In this document: positions 8,452-14,771 of the stretch, in pieces
Layout of the letters: each line of letters starts with the position of its first letter
Numbering within the stretch: the first letter of the stretch is position 1
NCBI GenBank assembly: GCA_902475005.1
Contig: CABRXV010000015.1
Coordinates: 1 to 33,134, forward strand
From: CABRXV01 sp900754955
GTDB lineage: Bacteria; Actinomycetota; Coriobacteriia; Coriobacteriales; Eggerthellaceae
Direction of reading: 5' to 3'
DNA length: 33,134 nucleotides
Notes under the pieces: generated by a model
Told to the model about the DNA's origin: nothing
Database searches by the model: none
Seen by the model: only the letters and a program-made list of their open reading frames with translations
Made by a program: the position numbers and the translations under genes

Positions 8452-8485
8452 AGGAAGGACGCGTGCCCTAGAACGCGTCCTTCCT
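8452..8485 (+). promoter_or_regulatory. Perfect 12-bp hairpin before the response regulator
   Basis: AGGAAGGACGCG (8452-8463), a 10-base loop TGCCCTAGAA, CGCGTCCTTCCT (8474-8485). The same ten bases TGCCCTAGAA also occur at 8416-8425. There is no T-run. A TAGACT -10-like element lies upstream at 8380-8385, so the hairpin may sit in the regulator's leader, or it may end the usp transcript. Confidence 0.5.
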
Positions 8486-8506
8486 GCGTTAGGGGAAGGG
8501 TGCTCT

Positions 8507-9289
8507 GTGGGCAACGAGGGCAAGGCGCGCATCCTCGTGATCGAGGATGATGCGGCGATCAGCGACGTGACGTGTTCGACGCTTGCGCACGAGGGGTATG
8601 CGTGCACGCCGGCGTACTCGGGCACCGAGGCGCGGCTGCTCATCGAGGGCGGCGCGCAGTTCGATCTCGCCATCTGCGATCTCATGCTGCCCGGCATGGC
8701 GGGCGAGGACGTGGTGGCGCTCATCCGCGCACGCAGCGCCATGCCCATCATCGTGGCGTCGGCGCGTTCGGCGGTGGTCGACCGCGTGACGCTGCTGCGG
8801 CTCGGCGCCGACGATTACCTCGTGAAGCCGTTCGATCTCGACGAGCTCGTGGCGCGTGTGGAGGCGCTCCTGCGGCGTGCGGGCTCGGGTGTGCCGGGCG
8901 GTGCGCCTGCGGGCGCGGGCGGGGCTGCGGGTGCAGCTGCCGCGGGCGCGTCCGATGCCGAAACGCCTTCGGACGATCCCGCCGTGCGCACGTTCGGCGC
9001 GTGGCGCATCAACGAGACCGAGCGCTCGTTCGAAGCGGCGGGCGTGCCGCTGCGCCTCACGCGCACCGAGTTCGACATCGTGGCGGCGCTCATGCGCCAC
9101 CCGCGCAAGGTGTTCACCAAGCGCGAGCTGTACCAGGCGGTCTGGCGCGAGGAGACGGCGGTGGAGGAGAAGGCCATCAGCACGCACGTTTCCAACATCC
9201 GCGCGAAGCTCAAGGGCACGGGCACCGAGCACTACATCGAGACGGTGTGGGGCATCGGCTTCAAGCTCGTCGACGCGGCGCGCGTGTGA
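8507..9289 (+). CDS. OmpR/PhoB-type response regulator
   Basis: A 260-residue two-domain regulator. The receiver domain (about 7-124) has the acidic pair E13-D14, the phosphoacceptor D58 in CDLMLPG and K107 in VKPFD. A long Gly/Ala-rich linker (about 127-155) leads to a winged-helix DNA-binding domain (about 160-258) with the typical ending TVWGIGFKL. The GTG at 8507 is chosen because AGGGGAAGGG lies 6 bases upstream and receiver homology starts a few residues later. The kinase gene is about 3.3 kb downstream, separated by the ABC genes the pair probably controls. Confidence 0.9.
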   Translation: MGNEGKARILVIEDDAAISDVTCSTLAHEGYACTPAYSGTEARLLIEGGAQFDLAICDLMLPGMAGEDVVALIRARSAMPIIVASARSAVVDRVTLLRLGADDYLVKPFDLDELVARVEALLRRAGSGVPGGAPAGAGGAAGAAAAGASDAETPSDDPAVRTFGAWRINETERSFEAAGVPLRLTRTEFDIVAALMRHPRKVFTKRELYQAVWREETAVEEKAISTHVSNIRAKLKGTGTEHYIETVWGIGFKLVDAARV

Positions 9290-9452
9290 GTGCTCGCGGG
9301 CCGCGTGCGGTGGCGGGCAGCGCGGCGCGGTGACGCGCGTGGCAGCGTGACGGGTCCCGAAACCGCGATGGGCACCGCCGGCGCGGCCTTTAATGCGCCG
9401 GAGCCATGCGACCCGTCGACGCCCCACCGCTCAGAATTCTCCGAATCTTGTA

Positions 9453-9486
9453 ACTTTCTTAAAGCTTGGCGGAACCTTCCTGAAAC
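9453..9486 (+). promoter_or_regulatory. Candidate response-regulator binding repeats
   Basis: ACTTTCTTAAAGC at 9453-9465 and ACCTTCCTGAAAC at 9474-9486 agree at 9 of 13 positions and start 21 bases apart, two helical turns. They lie upstream of the ABC ATPase start (9538). That geometry fits tandem binding by an OmpR-type dimer. CATACT (9496-9501) could be the -10. Confidence 0.35.
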
Positions 9487-9537
9487 TCCGCCTTCCATAC
9501 TCGAATCATCCCATTGATCGAGGAAAGGAGCGGAGTA

Positions 9538-10536
9538 GTGGACGCGATCAAGACCGTGGGCCTGACGAAGCGCTACGGCGCGAAGTGCGCGGTGGACAAC
9601 ATGAGCCTCACGGTGAAGTGCGGAGAGATCTACGGCTTCGTCGGGCGCAACGGCGCCGGCAAGTCGACTGTGATGAAGATGCTGGCGGGTCTCGTGCTGC
9701 CTACGGAAGGTGAGATCGAGCTCATGGGCGAGCGGCAGGCGCCGGGCTGCACGAGCAGGCGCCTCGGGGCCCTCATCGAGAATCCCGGCATCCATCCCGG
9801 GCTGTCGGGCTTCGACAACGTGATGGTGCGGGCGCTGTCGCTCGGCGTGCCCGATCCGAAGGCGGCGACGCACGAGGTGCTCGAGATCGTCGGGCTCGGG
9901 GAGGTGGGCAGGAAGCGCGCCAAGACGTACTCGCTCGGCATGAAGCAGCGCCTGGGGCTCGCGGTCGCGCTCGTGGGCTCTCCCGATCTGCTGCTGCTCG
10001 ACGAGCCGTTCAACGGGCTCGATCCGCAGGCGGTGCGCGAGGTGCGCACGACCATCATGCGCCTGGCGCGCGTGCGGTCGATCACGGTGTTCATCAGCTC
10101 GCATGTTCTCGATCAGCTCGAGCGCATGGTCACGTGCTACGGCGTGATTCGCGACGGGCGCCTCGTGCAGGAGATGACGGCGGCGCAGGTGGAGGCCGCT
10201 TGCGCCGACTATCTGAGCATCCGCGCGGTTGAGCCGCAGCTTGCGCTCGCGAAGCTGCAGGACGCGTTTCCGCAGGCGTCGTTCACCCTGCAGCCCGACG
10301 ACACGCTGCGCGCCGAGGGCGGCCTCGCCGCCGAGGACGCGGGCCGTGCGCTCGCGCAAGCGGGCATCGCGGTGACGGAGCTCTACGTGCACGAGCGCGA
10401 CATCGAGGAGCTGTTCGTGAGCCTCATGGGCGCCGACCCTGCGATTCCCGACCCCCATGCGGCGGCGTGGTCGCAGGCAGCGGGTGCGGGCGATGCGCGG
10501 AACCTCGACGGTCGGGGAGGTGGTCGCCGTGCTTAG
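9538..10536 (+). CDS. ABC transporter ATPase (bacitracin/lantibiotic-resistance type)
   Basis: A 332-residue ATPase with Walker A GRNGAGKST (about 36-44), signature YSLGMKQRLGLA, Walker B LLLLDEPFNGLD and the H-loop SSHVL. The YGFVGRNGAGKST-to-SLGMKQR layout and C-terminal extension resemble BcrA, MutF and SpaF proteins, which power export or expulsion of peptide antibiotics or other toxic compounds. The GTG at 9538 has AAAGGAG 8 bases before it. Its stop overlaps the first permease start by 8 bases. Regulation by the adjacent response regulator is likely but inferred from position and the repeats at 9453-9486. Confidence 0.88.
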   Translation: MDAIKTVGLTKRYGAKCAVDNMSLTVKCGEIYGFVGRNGAGKSTVMKMLAGLVLPTEGEIELMGERQAPGCTSRRLGALIENPGIHPGLSGFDNVMVRALSLGVPDPKAATHEVLEIVGLGEVGRKRAKTYSLGMKQRLGLAVALVGSPDLLLLDEPFNGLDPQAVREVRTTIMRLARVRSITVFISSHVLDQLERMVTCYGVIRDGRLVQEMTAAQVEAACADYLSIRAVEPQLALAKLQDAFPQASFTLQPDDTLRAEGGLAAEDAGRALAQAGIAVTELYVHERDIEELFVSLMGADPAIPDPHAAAWSQAAGAGDARNLDGRGGGRRA

Positions 10537-11314
10537 CATGCTGCGCGCGCAGTTCTATCGCATAGCGAAGTCGCGCTTCCTCATCGCATACGCGGTGACG
10601 TTTTTCGTGATTGCGGCGGCAACGCCCTTCGCGCTGTGGCTGTACAGCGTGTGGCCCGATTTCGCCTCCACGGGGATCGTCCAGCTTCCCGCTGAGCAGC
10701 TGTCGTCGCTTCAGGTCTACGGCGTGTCGTTCGTGATCGGGTCGTTCATCGCCATGGGCGTCGGCGTCTTCGCAGCGTATTACGTGACGGAGGATTTCAA
10801 ATCGGGTTACATGAAGAACCTCGTGCAGGCGCGGGGCGGGCGCACGTCCTACGCGCTGGCGATGCTGGTCTGCATGCTGGTCGTTTCCGCCGCAACTACC
10901 GCCTTCGGGATGCTCGTCGTCGAAGGGGCGCTGCGCCTGCAGGGCTACGTTCCCGCAACGCCGGCGGCATCGGAGGCGCTGCAGTGGTTCGTCCAGGTGA
11001 CGCTGTGCTCAGCCGCTTACGCTGAGGTGGTGGTTCTTCTGGCCGTTGCCACAAGGTCGGAGGCGCTTGCGGTCGTCGGCGCCGTTTTCCTCGGCGGCGG
11101 AACGTTCGAATCGATTCTGAGGGTTACCCTTGCGAATATCCCGGGCATTTCCGTCGCCGTGCGCGATTGCCTCGACAGCTATCTTGCGGTCGATCTCAAC
11201 ACGCTTGCCCAGGGCACGCTCTGCGATCCTCTGACCTACGTCCAGGCAGGTGCCACCATTCTCATCGTCGGCCTTGCGGGCGTTTTGGTCATGCGCCGTC
11301 TCAGACTCGCGTAG
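10529..11314 (+). CDS. ABC-2 type permease 1
   Basis: A 261-residue membrane protein with about six hydrophobic segments. It starts VLSMLRAQFYRIAKSRFL, matching the start of permease 2 (MLSSVRAQLYRLFHGRMF). The GTG at 10529 is supported by that alignment and by GGGGAGG 8 bases upstream; an in-frame ATG lies 9 bases later. Conserved stretches shared with permease 2 include YGVSFVIGSF, KNLVQARGGRTSYA and LLAVATRSEA. It resembles the membrane subunits of lantibiotic-immunity transporters. It would pair with the ATPase it overlaps and with permease 2. Confidence 0.82.
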   Translation: MLSMLRAQFYRIAKSRFLIAYAVTFFVIAAATPFALWLYSVWPDFASTGIVQLPAEQLSSLQVYGVSFVIGSFIAMGVGVFAAYYVTEDFKSGYMKNLVQARGGRTSYALAMLVCMLVVSAATTAFGMLVVEGALRLQGYVPATPAASEALQWFVQVTLCSAAYAEVVVLLAVATRSEALAVVGAVFLGGGTFESILRVTLANIPGISVAVRDCLDSYLAVDLNTLAQGTLCDPLTYVQAGATILIVGLAGVLVMRRLRLA

Positions 11315-11448
11315 GGGGCGATTGCGATGACGAATGTGCATTGCCTCTCGCTGCGGAGGCTTGGTCGGGTAGTGCCGGCGGCGTGCGCGTGGGCGTTCGC
11401 GTGGGCGTGGGTGCGTGCGGGCGCGTGCTTCGGGAGGAGGGATGCCCT

Positions 11449-12344
11449 ATGCTAAGTTCCGTGCGCGCTCAGCTGTACCGGCTGTTTCACGGGCGCATGT
11501 TCTGGGTGTTTCTCGCGGTTCTGGCCCTTCCCATTCTGCTGTCGGCGGTGCTTCTGGCGGTGGTTTCGGGTAACGATGTGCTTGCGGCGCTGTTCGGTAC
11601 CTCAGGCGACGCGCTTGCATCCGCGGCGGCGCCCGGCGTGAGCGCCGGCATTTCGACGTCGAGCGATTTTGCGCGGCTGCTCGGGGCTGTTTCAGACGAG
11701 GGCGCTCCCTTTGCGCTCTACGGCAGCTCGTTTGTGAACGGCAGTTTCGTCGGCATGCTGGCGGCGGCGTTTACGGGGCTGTTCGCCGCGCAGGAGCTTT
11801 CGGCCGACAAGCGACGCGGCTTCGCGAAGAACCTGCTGCAGGTGCGCGGCGGCCGCTTCTCCTATGCCGCGTCGCACATGGTTGCTGCCGCCGTGGCCGG
11901 CGCGCTGTTCGTGCTGGCGGGCATCATGTGCACGGCGCTGTTCTTCGGCCTTGCGGGATTCTCCGCGATGCCGTCGTCGTTTGCCTCGTTCGCGCTGTGG
12001 GCGGTGCAGGTGTGGCTTGCGACGCCTACCAGCTCGTCACGCTGCTCGCGGTGTTCGCGACGCGCAGTGAGGCGGCAGGTGTGCTCGTGGGCATTCTGCT
12101 CGGCGGTTTCGCGGTGGAGAAGGGCCTGGCGCTTGCGGTGGGCGCTGCCGCGGCGGCCATCGGGCCGGCGGGGCCGCTCGCGGAGGCGGCGCATCTGCTG
12201 AGGGACGCGTCGCCCATGGCGTGGCTGAGCACGCTCGGTCACGGTGCGGTGTGCGAGCCTGCGATGTTTGCGGCAGCGGGTCTCGTGTGCGCGGTGGCTG
12301 CGGCGCTCGGTCTTGCGGTGATGCGTCGGCGCAGCATGGGCTAG
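11449..12344 (+). pseudogene. ABC-2 type permease 2, frameshifted
   Basis: A paralog of permease 1 broken by a frame change near 12016-12020. Frame one runs from the ATG at 11449 (GGGAGGAGGG upstream) to WAVQVWLA. The protein continues in another frame as CDAYQLVTLLAVFATRSEA and ends at 12344 (VMRRRSMG). The second part aligns with permease 1 (LLAVATRSEA), so it is genuine coding sequence. The shift is equivalent to losing one base or gaining two. No slippery heptamer or following hairpin suggests programmed frameshifting. If real, the product is cut after about 190 residues and loses its last two or three helices. A sequencing error is possible. Confidence 0.75.
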
Positions 12345-12346
12345 GC

Positions 12347-12528
12347 GCGCTTGCGCGGGTGCTCTGGGCGCGCACGCCGCGCGAGCCGGTGTGCGCTGCC
12401 GTCCGGTGCGCGCCGTCTGCGTCGTCTGGCGTGCGGCATTGCTGTGCGCTTCGCAGCGCTTGCGCGGGTAGAATGACAGCAGCCCCTGCGACGCGCACCG
12501 CGGCGCAGTCCTGCAGCGCTTGCGCGGG
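12347..12528. repeat. Three copies of a GCGCTTGCGCGGG motif
   Basis: GCGCTTGCGCGGG occurs at 12347-12359, 12456-12468 and 12516-12528 in the spacer before the kinase gene. The last two share GCAGCGCTTGCGCGGG. The middle copy runs straight into TAGAAT (12469-12474), a -10-like element 91 bases before the kinase start. The rest of this 220-base spacer holds no gene. Confidence 0.5.
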
Positions 12529-12564
12529 CGGAAAGAGGCGAGGGGATAAGGGAAGGAGACGGCG

Positions 12565-13455
12565 ATGCTCGGTTGGGCGACAGCGGCGCTTGCGGCAGCG
12601 GCGCTCGTTGCGGTCGTCGTGCTGTATGAGCGCGAGCTCAAGGGGATGGCGCGCTTTCTGCGGCGCGGCGAGCGCAGCGCGAACGAGCGCATCGACGTGG
12701 AGTTCGCCACGCCGGGCGTGCGCGCGGCGGCAGCGGCGATGAACGCCGAGCTTGATGCGTTGCGCGACGCGCGCGTGGCGCAGGAGGATCGCCAGCGCGC
12801 CTTCCAGCGCGATCTCGCCTCGCTCTCCCACGACATCCGCACGCCGCTCGCCGGCGCGCAGGGCTACCTGCAGCTCTACGAGCGGACCAACGACGCGCAT
12901 GAGCAGGCGCGCTGCCTCACCGAAGCGGCGTCGCGCCTTGCCGCCATGCGCGAGCTCACCGATAAGCTGTTCGAGTACGCCAAGGCCGTCGATGCCGACA
13001 GCCCGCTTGCGGCGGAGCGCGTGGAGGTGGTGCCCGTGCTCGCCGATGTGCTCGCGGGGGCCTATCCGCAGTTCGTCGAGCGCGGCTGGGAGCCGAAGCT
13101 CGACTTCTCATGCGAGGATGCGGCGGTCCTCGCTGACGGAGAGGCGCTTGAGCGCGTGTTCGCGAACCTTCTCACGAACGCATTGCGTTACGGCGCCGCG
13201 CCGCCGCGCATCACGCTGCGGGCCGACGAGGACGTGGTGACGGTCGGCTTCACGAACCGCGTGGCCGATCTCGCCGCCGTGAAGCCCGATCAGCTCTTCG
13301 AGCGTTTCTACCGCGCCGATGGAGCGCGCTCGGGCGATGGATCGGGGCTCGGACTTGCCATCGTGGCGGGTCTGTGCGAGCGTATGGGCGGCGCAGCGTC
13401 GGCGCGCATGGATGACGACGAGCTCGTCATCGAGGTGGCGCTGCCGCGCGCGTAG
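12565..13455 (+). CDS. Sensor histidine kinase with one membrane helix
   Basis: A 296-residue kinase. One N-terminal membrane segment (about 3-21) leads straight into a short linker and the dimerisation helix with H89 in SLSHDIRTPLAG. The ATPase domain has an N-box (NLLTNAL, 201-207), F-box (LFERFYR, 244-250) and G-box (GDGSGLGL, 257-264). There is no extracellular sensor domain, so the signal may come through the ABC transporter or the membrane, as in BceS-like systems. AAGGAG lies 8 bases before the ATG. The likely partner is the response regulator at 8507. Confidence 0.9.
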   Translation: MLGWATAALAAAALVAVVVLYERELKGMARFLRRGERSANERIDVEFATPGVRAAAAAMNAELDALRDARVAQEDRQRAFQRDLASLSHDIRTPLAGAQGYLQLYERTNDAHEQARCLTEAASRLAAMRELTDKLFEYAKAVDADSPLAAERVEVVPVLADVLAGAYPQFVERGWEPKLDFSCEDAAVLADGEALERVFANLLTNALRYGAAPPRITLRADEDVVTVGFTNRVADLAAVKPDQLFERFYRADGARSGDGSGLGLAIVAGLCERMGGAASARMDDDELVIEVALPRA

Positions 13456-13764
13456 GATTGCGTGCGGTGCGCGATCGCGCGGGCGGCGTGCTGTGACGGA
13501 CTGCTGGCCCGCATACGCTTGCGGGTGAACGAGCGGCTCGCGTGCCGCGCGCGATCGCGGATGCGCTGTGGCGGCAAGGTAGCGCTGCTGCACGCTGGGC
13601 GCGATTGGCGGGCGCTTCGGGACGTGTTGTTGGTACTCGTGTCGCACGCTGGCAGCTCACGGTTGGAATCGGCTCGTGCCGCACACTGGCAGTTCACGAC
13701 TGGAAGTCGGCTCGTTCCCATGCGGGGTTAGCCGTTCGAGCAGGATGAAAACGAAGGAGACGCT
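13456..13764. other. Intergenic region before the DUF523 gene
   Basis: No convincing gene in about 309 bases. It contains two GCGATCGCG-centred stretches (near 13470 and 13552) and the 37/38-base tandem repeat at 13636-13710. The DUF523 ribosome binding site is at its end. Confidence 0.5.
13636..13710. repeat. Imperfect 37/38-base tandem repeat
   Basis: Unit 1 (13636-13672) and unit 2 (13673-13710) both begin CTCGTG, share GCTGGCAG/ACTGGCAG and end in TCGG. A third unit starts CTCGT at 13711 but diverges at once. Confidence 0.6.
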
Positions 13765-14217
13765 ATGAACATCGCGGTGAGTGCCTGTTTGCTTGGCGTG
13801 CCGTGCCGCTTCGACGGCGAGGCGCGGCCCTGCGCGGCGGTGCAGAGGCTTCGTGTAAGCGGGGAGCATACGGTGGTGCCCATCTGCCCCGAGTCGGGGG
13901 CGGGTCTGCCCATTCCGCGCTCACCGAACGAGGTCGTGGCCGGGGCGGCGGAGCTGCGCGTGATCGATGCCGACGGCGCCGACAACACGGCGGCGTTCGT
14001 GCAGGGGGCGCAGCGGGCGCTCGAGCGCGCGCTCGGCGCAGGCTGCACGCATGCGATCCTCAAGGCGAAGAGCCCCTCGTGCGGCAGCGGCCGCATCTAC
14101 GACGGTACGTTCACGGGCACGCTCGTCGACGGCTGGGGCGTGGCGGCGCGGATGTTCCACGACGCGGGCATCAAGGTGATCGACGAGGTGACGTTTGAGC
14201 GGGAGGGGCTTCAGTAG
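13765..14217 (+). CDS. DUF523 family protein
   Basis: A 150-residue member of the DUF523 (YbbK-like) family. Characteristic motifs are SACLLGVPCRFDG (6-18), CPESGAGLPIPR, ILKAKSPSCGSGRIYDG and a C-terminal GWGVAARMF. Four conserved Cys residues suggest a metal or redox site, but the family function is unknown. GAAGGAG lies 6 bases before the ATG. It appears to be a single-gene unit between two repeat-containing spacers. Confidence 0.85.
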   Translation: MNIAVSACLLGVPCRFDGEARPCAAVQRLRVSGEHTVVPICPESGAGLPIPRSPNEVVAGAAELRVIDADGADNTAAFVQGAQRALERALGAGCTHAILKAKSPSCGSGRIYDGTFTGTLVDGWGVAARMFHDAGIKVIDEVTFEREGLQ

Positions 14218-14345
14218 GAGAGCCGGGGCGAAGCGGGCCCGCCGCGTTTCCCGGCTTCCCGTCTCGACGTCCAAGAAACGGGGGAGGCTCGTGCTCGCCA
14301 CCTCTCTCTGTGCCGTTTCGGACACGTAGCGAGATTATTCTTCCA

Positions 14346-14519
14346 TTTTTTCACCGAAGTATGTGGGACACGGCATGTTGGAACGTCTGCGGGTGCCAGC
14401 GGGCCGTGGAGCAACGTGCGGTGATTCTCAAAACGCCTGTTCAAGATAGGTGGGTATTGTAAGGTGTCGCAACGTGTATCTGCCCTATGCGTTGCCAGGC
14501 GGATACTTCGGTGAAAAAA
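14346..14519. mobile_element. MITE-like unit with perfect 17-base inverted ends
   Basis: TTTTTTCACCGAAGTAT (14346-14362) is the exact reverse complement of ATACTTCGGTGAAAAAA (14503-14519). The arms enclose 140 bases with no gene. This looks like a miniature inverted-repeat element or a long hairpin. No clear target-site duplication is seen at the flanks, so mobility is not shown. Confidence 0.4.
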
Positions 14520-14541
14520 CTGCATTTTTCTGAAATAAGGC

Positions 14542-14595
14542 GTACGCCGATGCGAAGGGAAGATTTGAGTACGCCGATGCGGTGGGAGGGCTTGA
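14542..14595. repeat. 27-base imperfect tandem repeat, two copies
   Basis: Both units begin GTACGCCGATGCG (14542 and 14569) and end TTGA; about 22 of 27 positions agree. Confidence 0.6.
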
Positions 14596-14729
14596 CGCGG
14601 CAGATTGTCCCTTTCTTACTAACAATTATACCGCCGCGCGGCATCTCTGGAGTGCGCCCAGGGCACCTTACCTGCAAAGCTCCAACCAAACCCGACTGAA
14701 AGCACACAGCACGACGGCTTGTCGCACGG

Positions 14730-14735
14730 TACAAT
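14730..14735 (+). promoter_or_regulatory. -10-like element of the helicase gene
   Basis: TACAAT ending 36 bases before the ATG at 14772. No convincing -35 hexamer. Confidence 0.4.
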
Positions 14736-14771
14736 TCCCTAGGAAAAAACGACCCTGACGAGGGGAGCCCC

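Larger units (their letters stand above)
14218..14771. other. 554-base intergenic region with repeat elements
   Basis: No convincing gene. The composition is more A+T-rich than its surroundings. It contains a 174-base unit with 17-base terminal inverted repeats (14346-14519), a 27-base tandem repeat (14542-14595) and the -10-like TACAAT of the helicase gene (14730-14735). A 70-codon open frame across the tandem repeat lacks a good start site and looks spurious. Confidence 0.55.

Noticed and set aside
12010..12025. Programmed -1 frameshifting in permease 2
   Set aside because: No X-XXY-YYZ slippery heptamer and no obvious downstream stimulatory hairpin. A mutation or sequencing error is simpler.
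14487..14699. Open frame with nine-residue repeats (RTPMRREDL, STPMRWEGL)
   Set aside because: No ribosome binding site, composition unlike genes in the window, and the peptide repeat simply reflects the 27-base DNA repeat.
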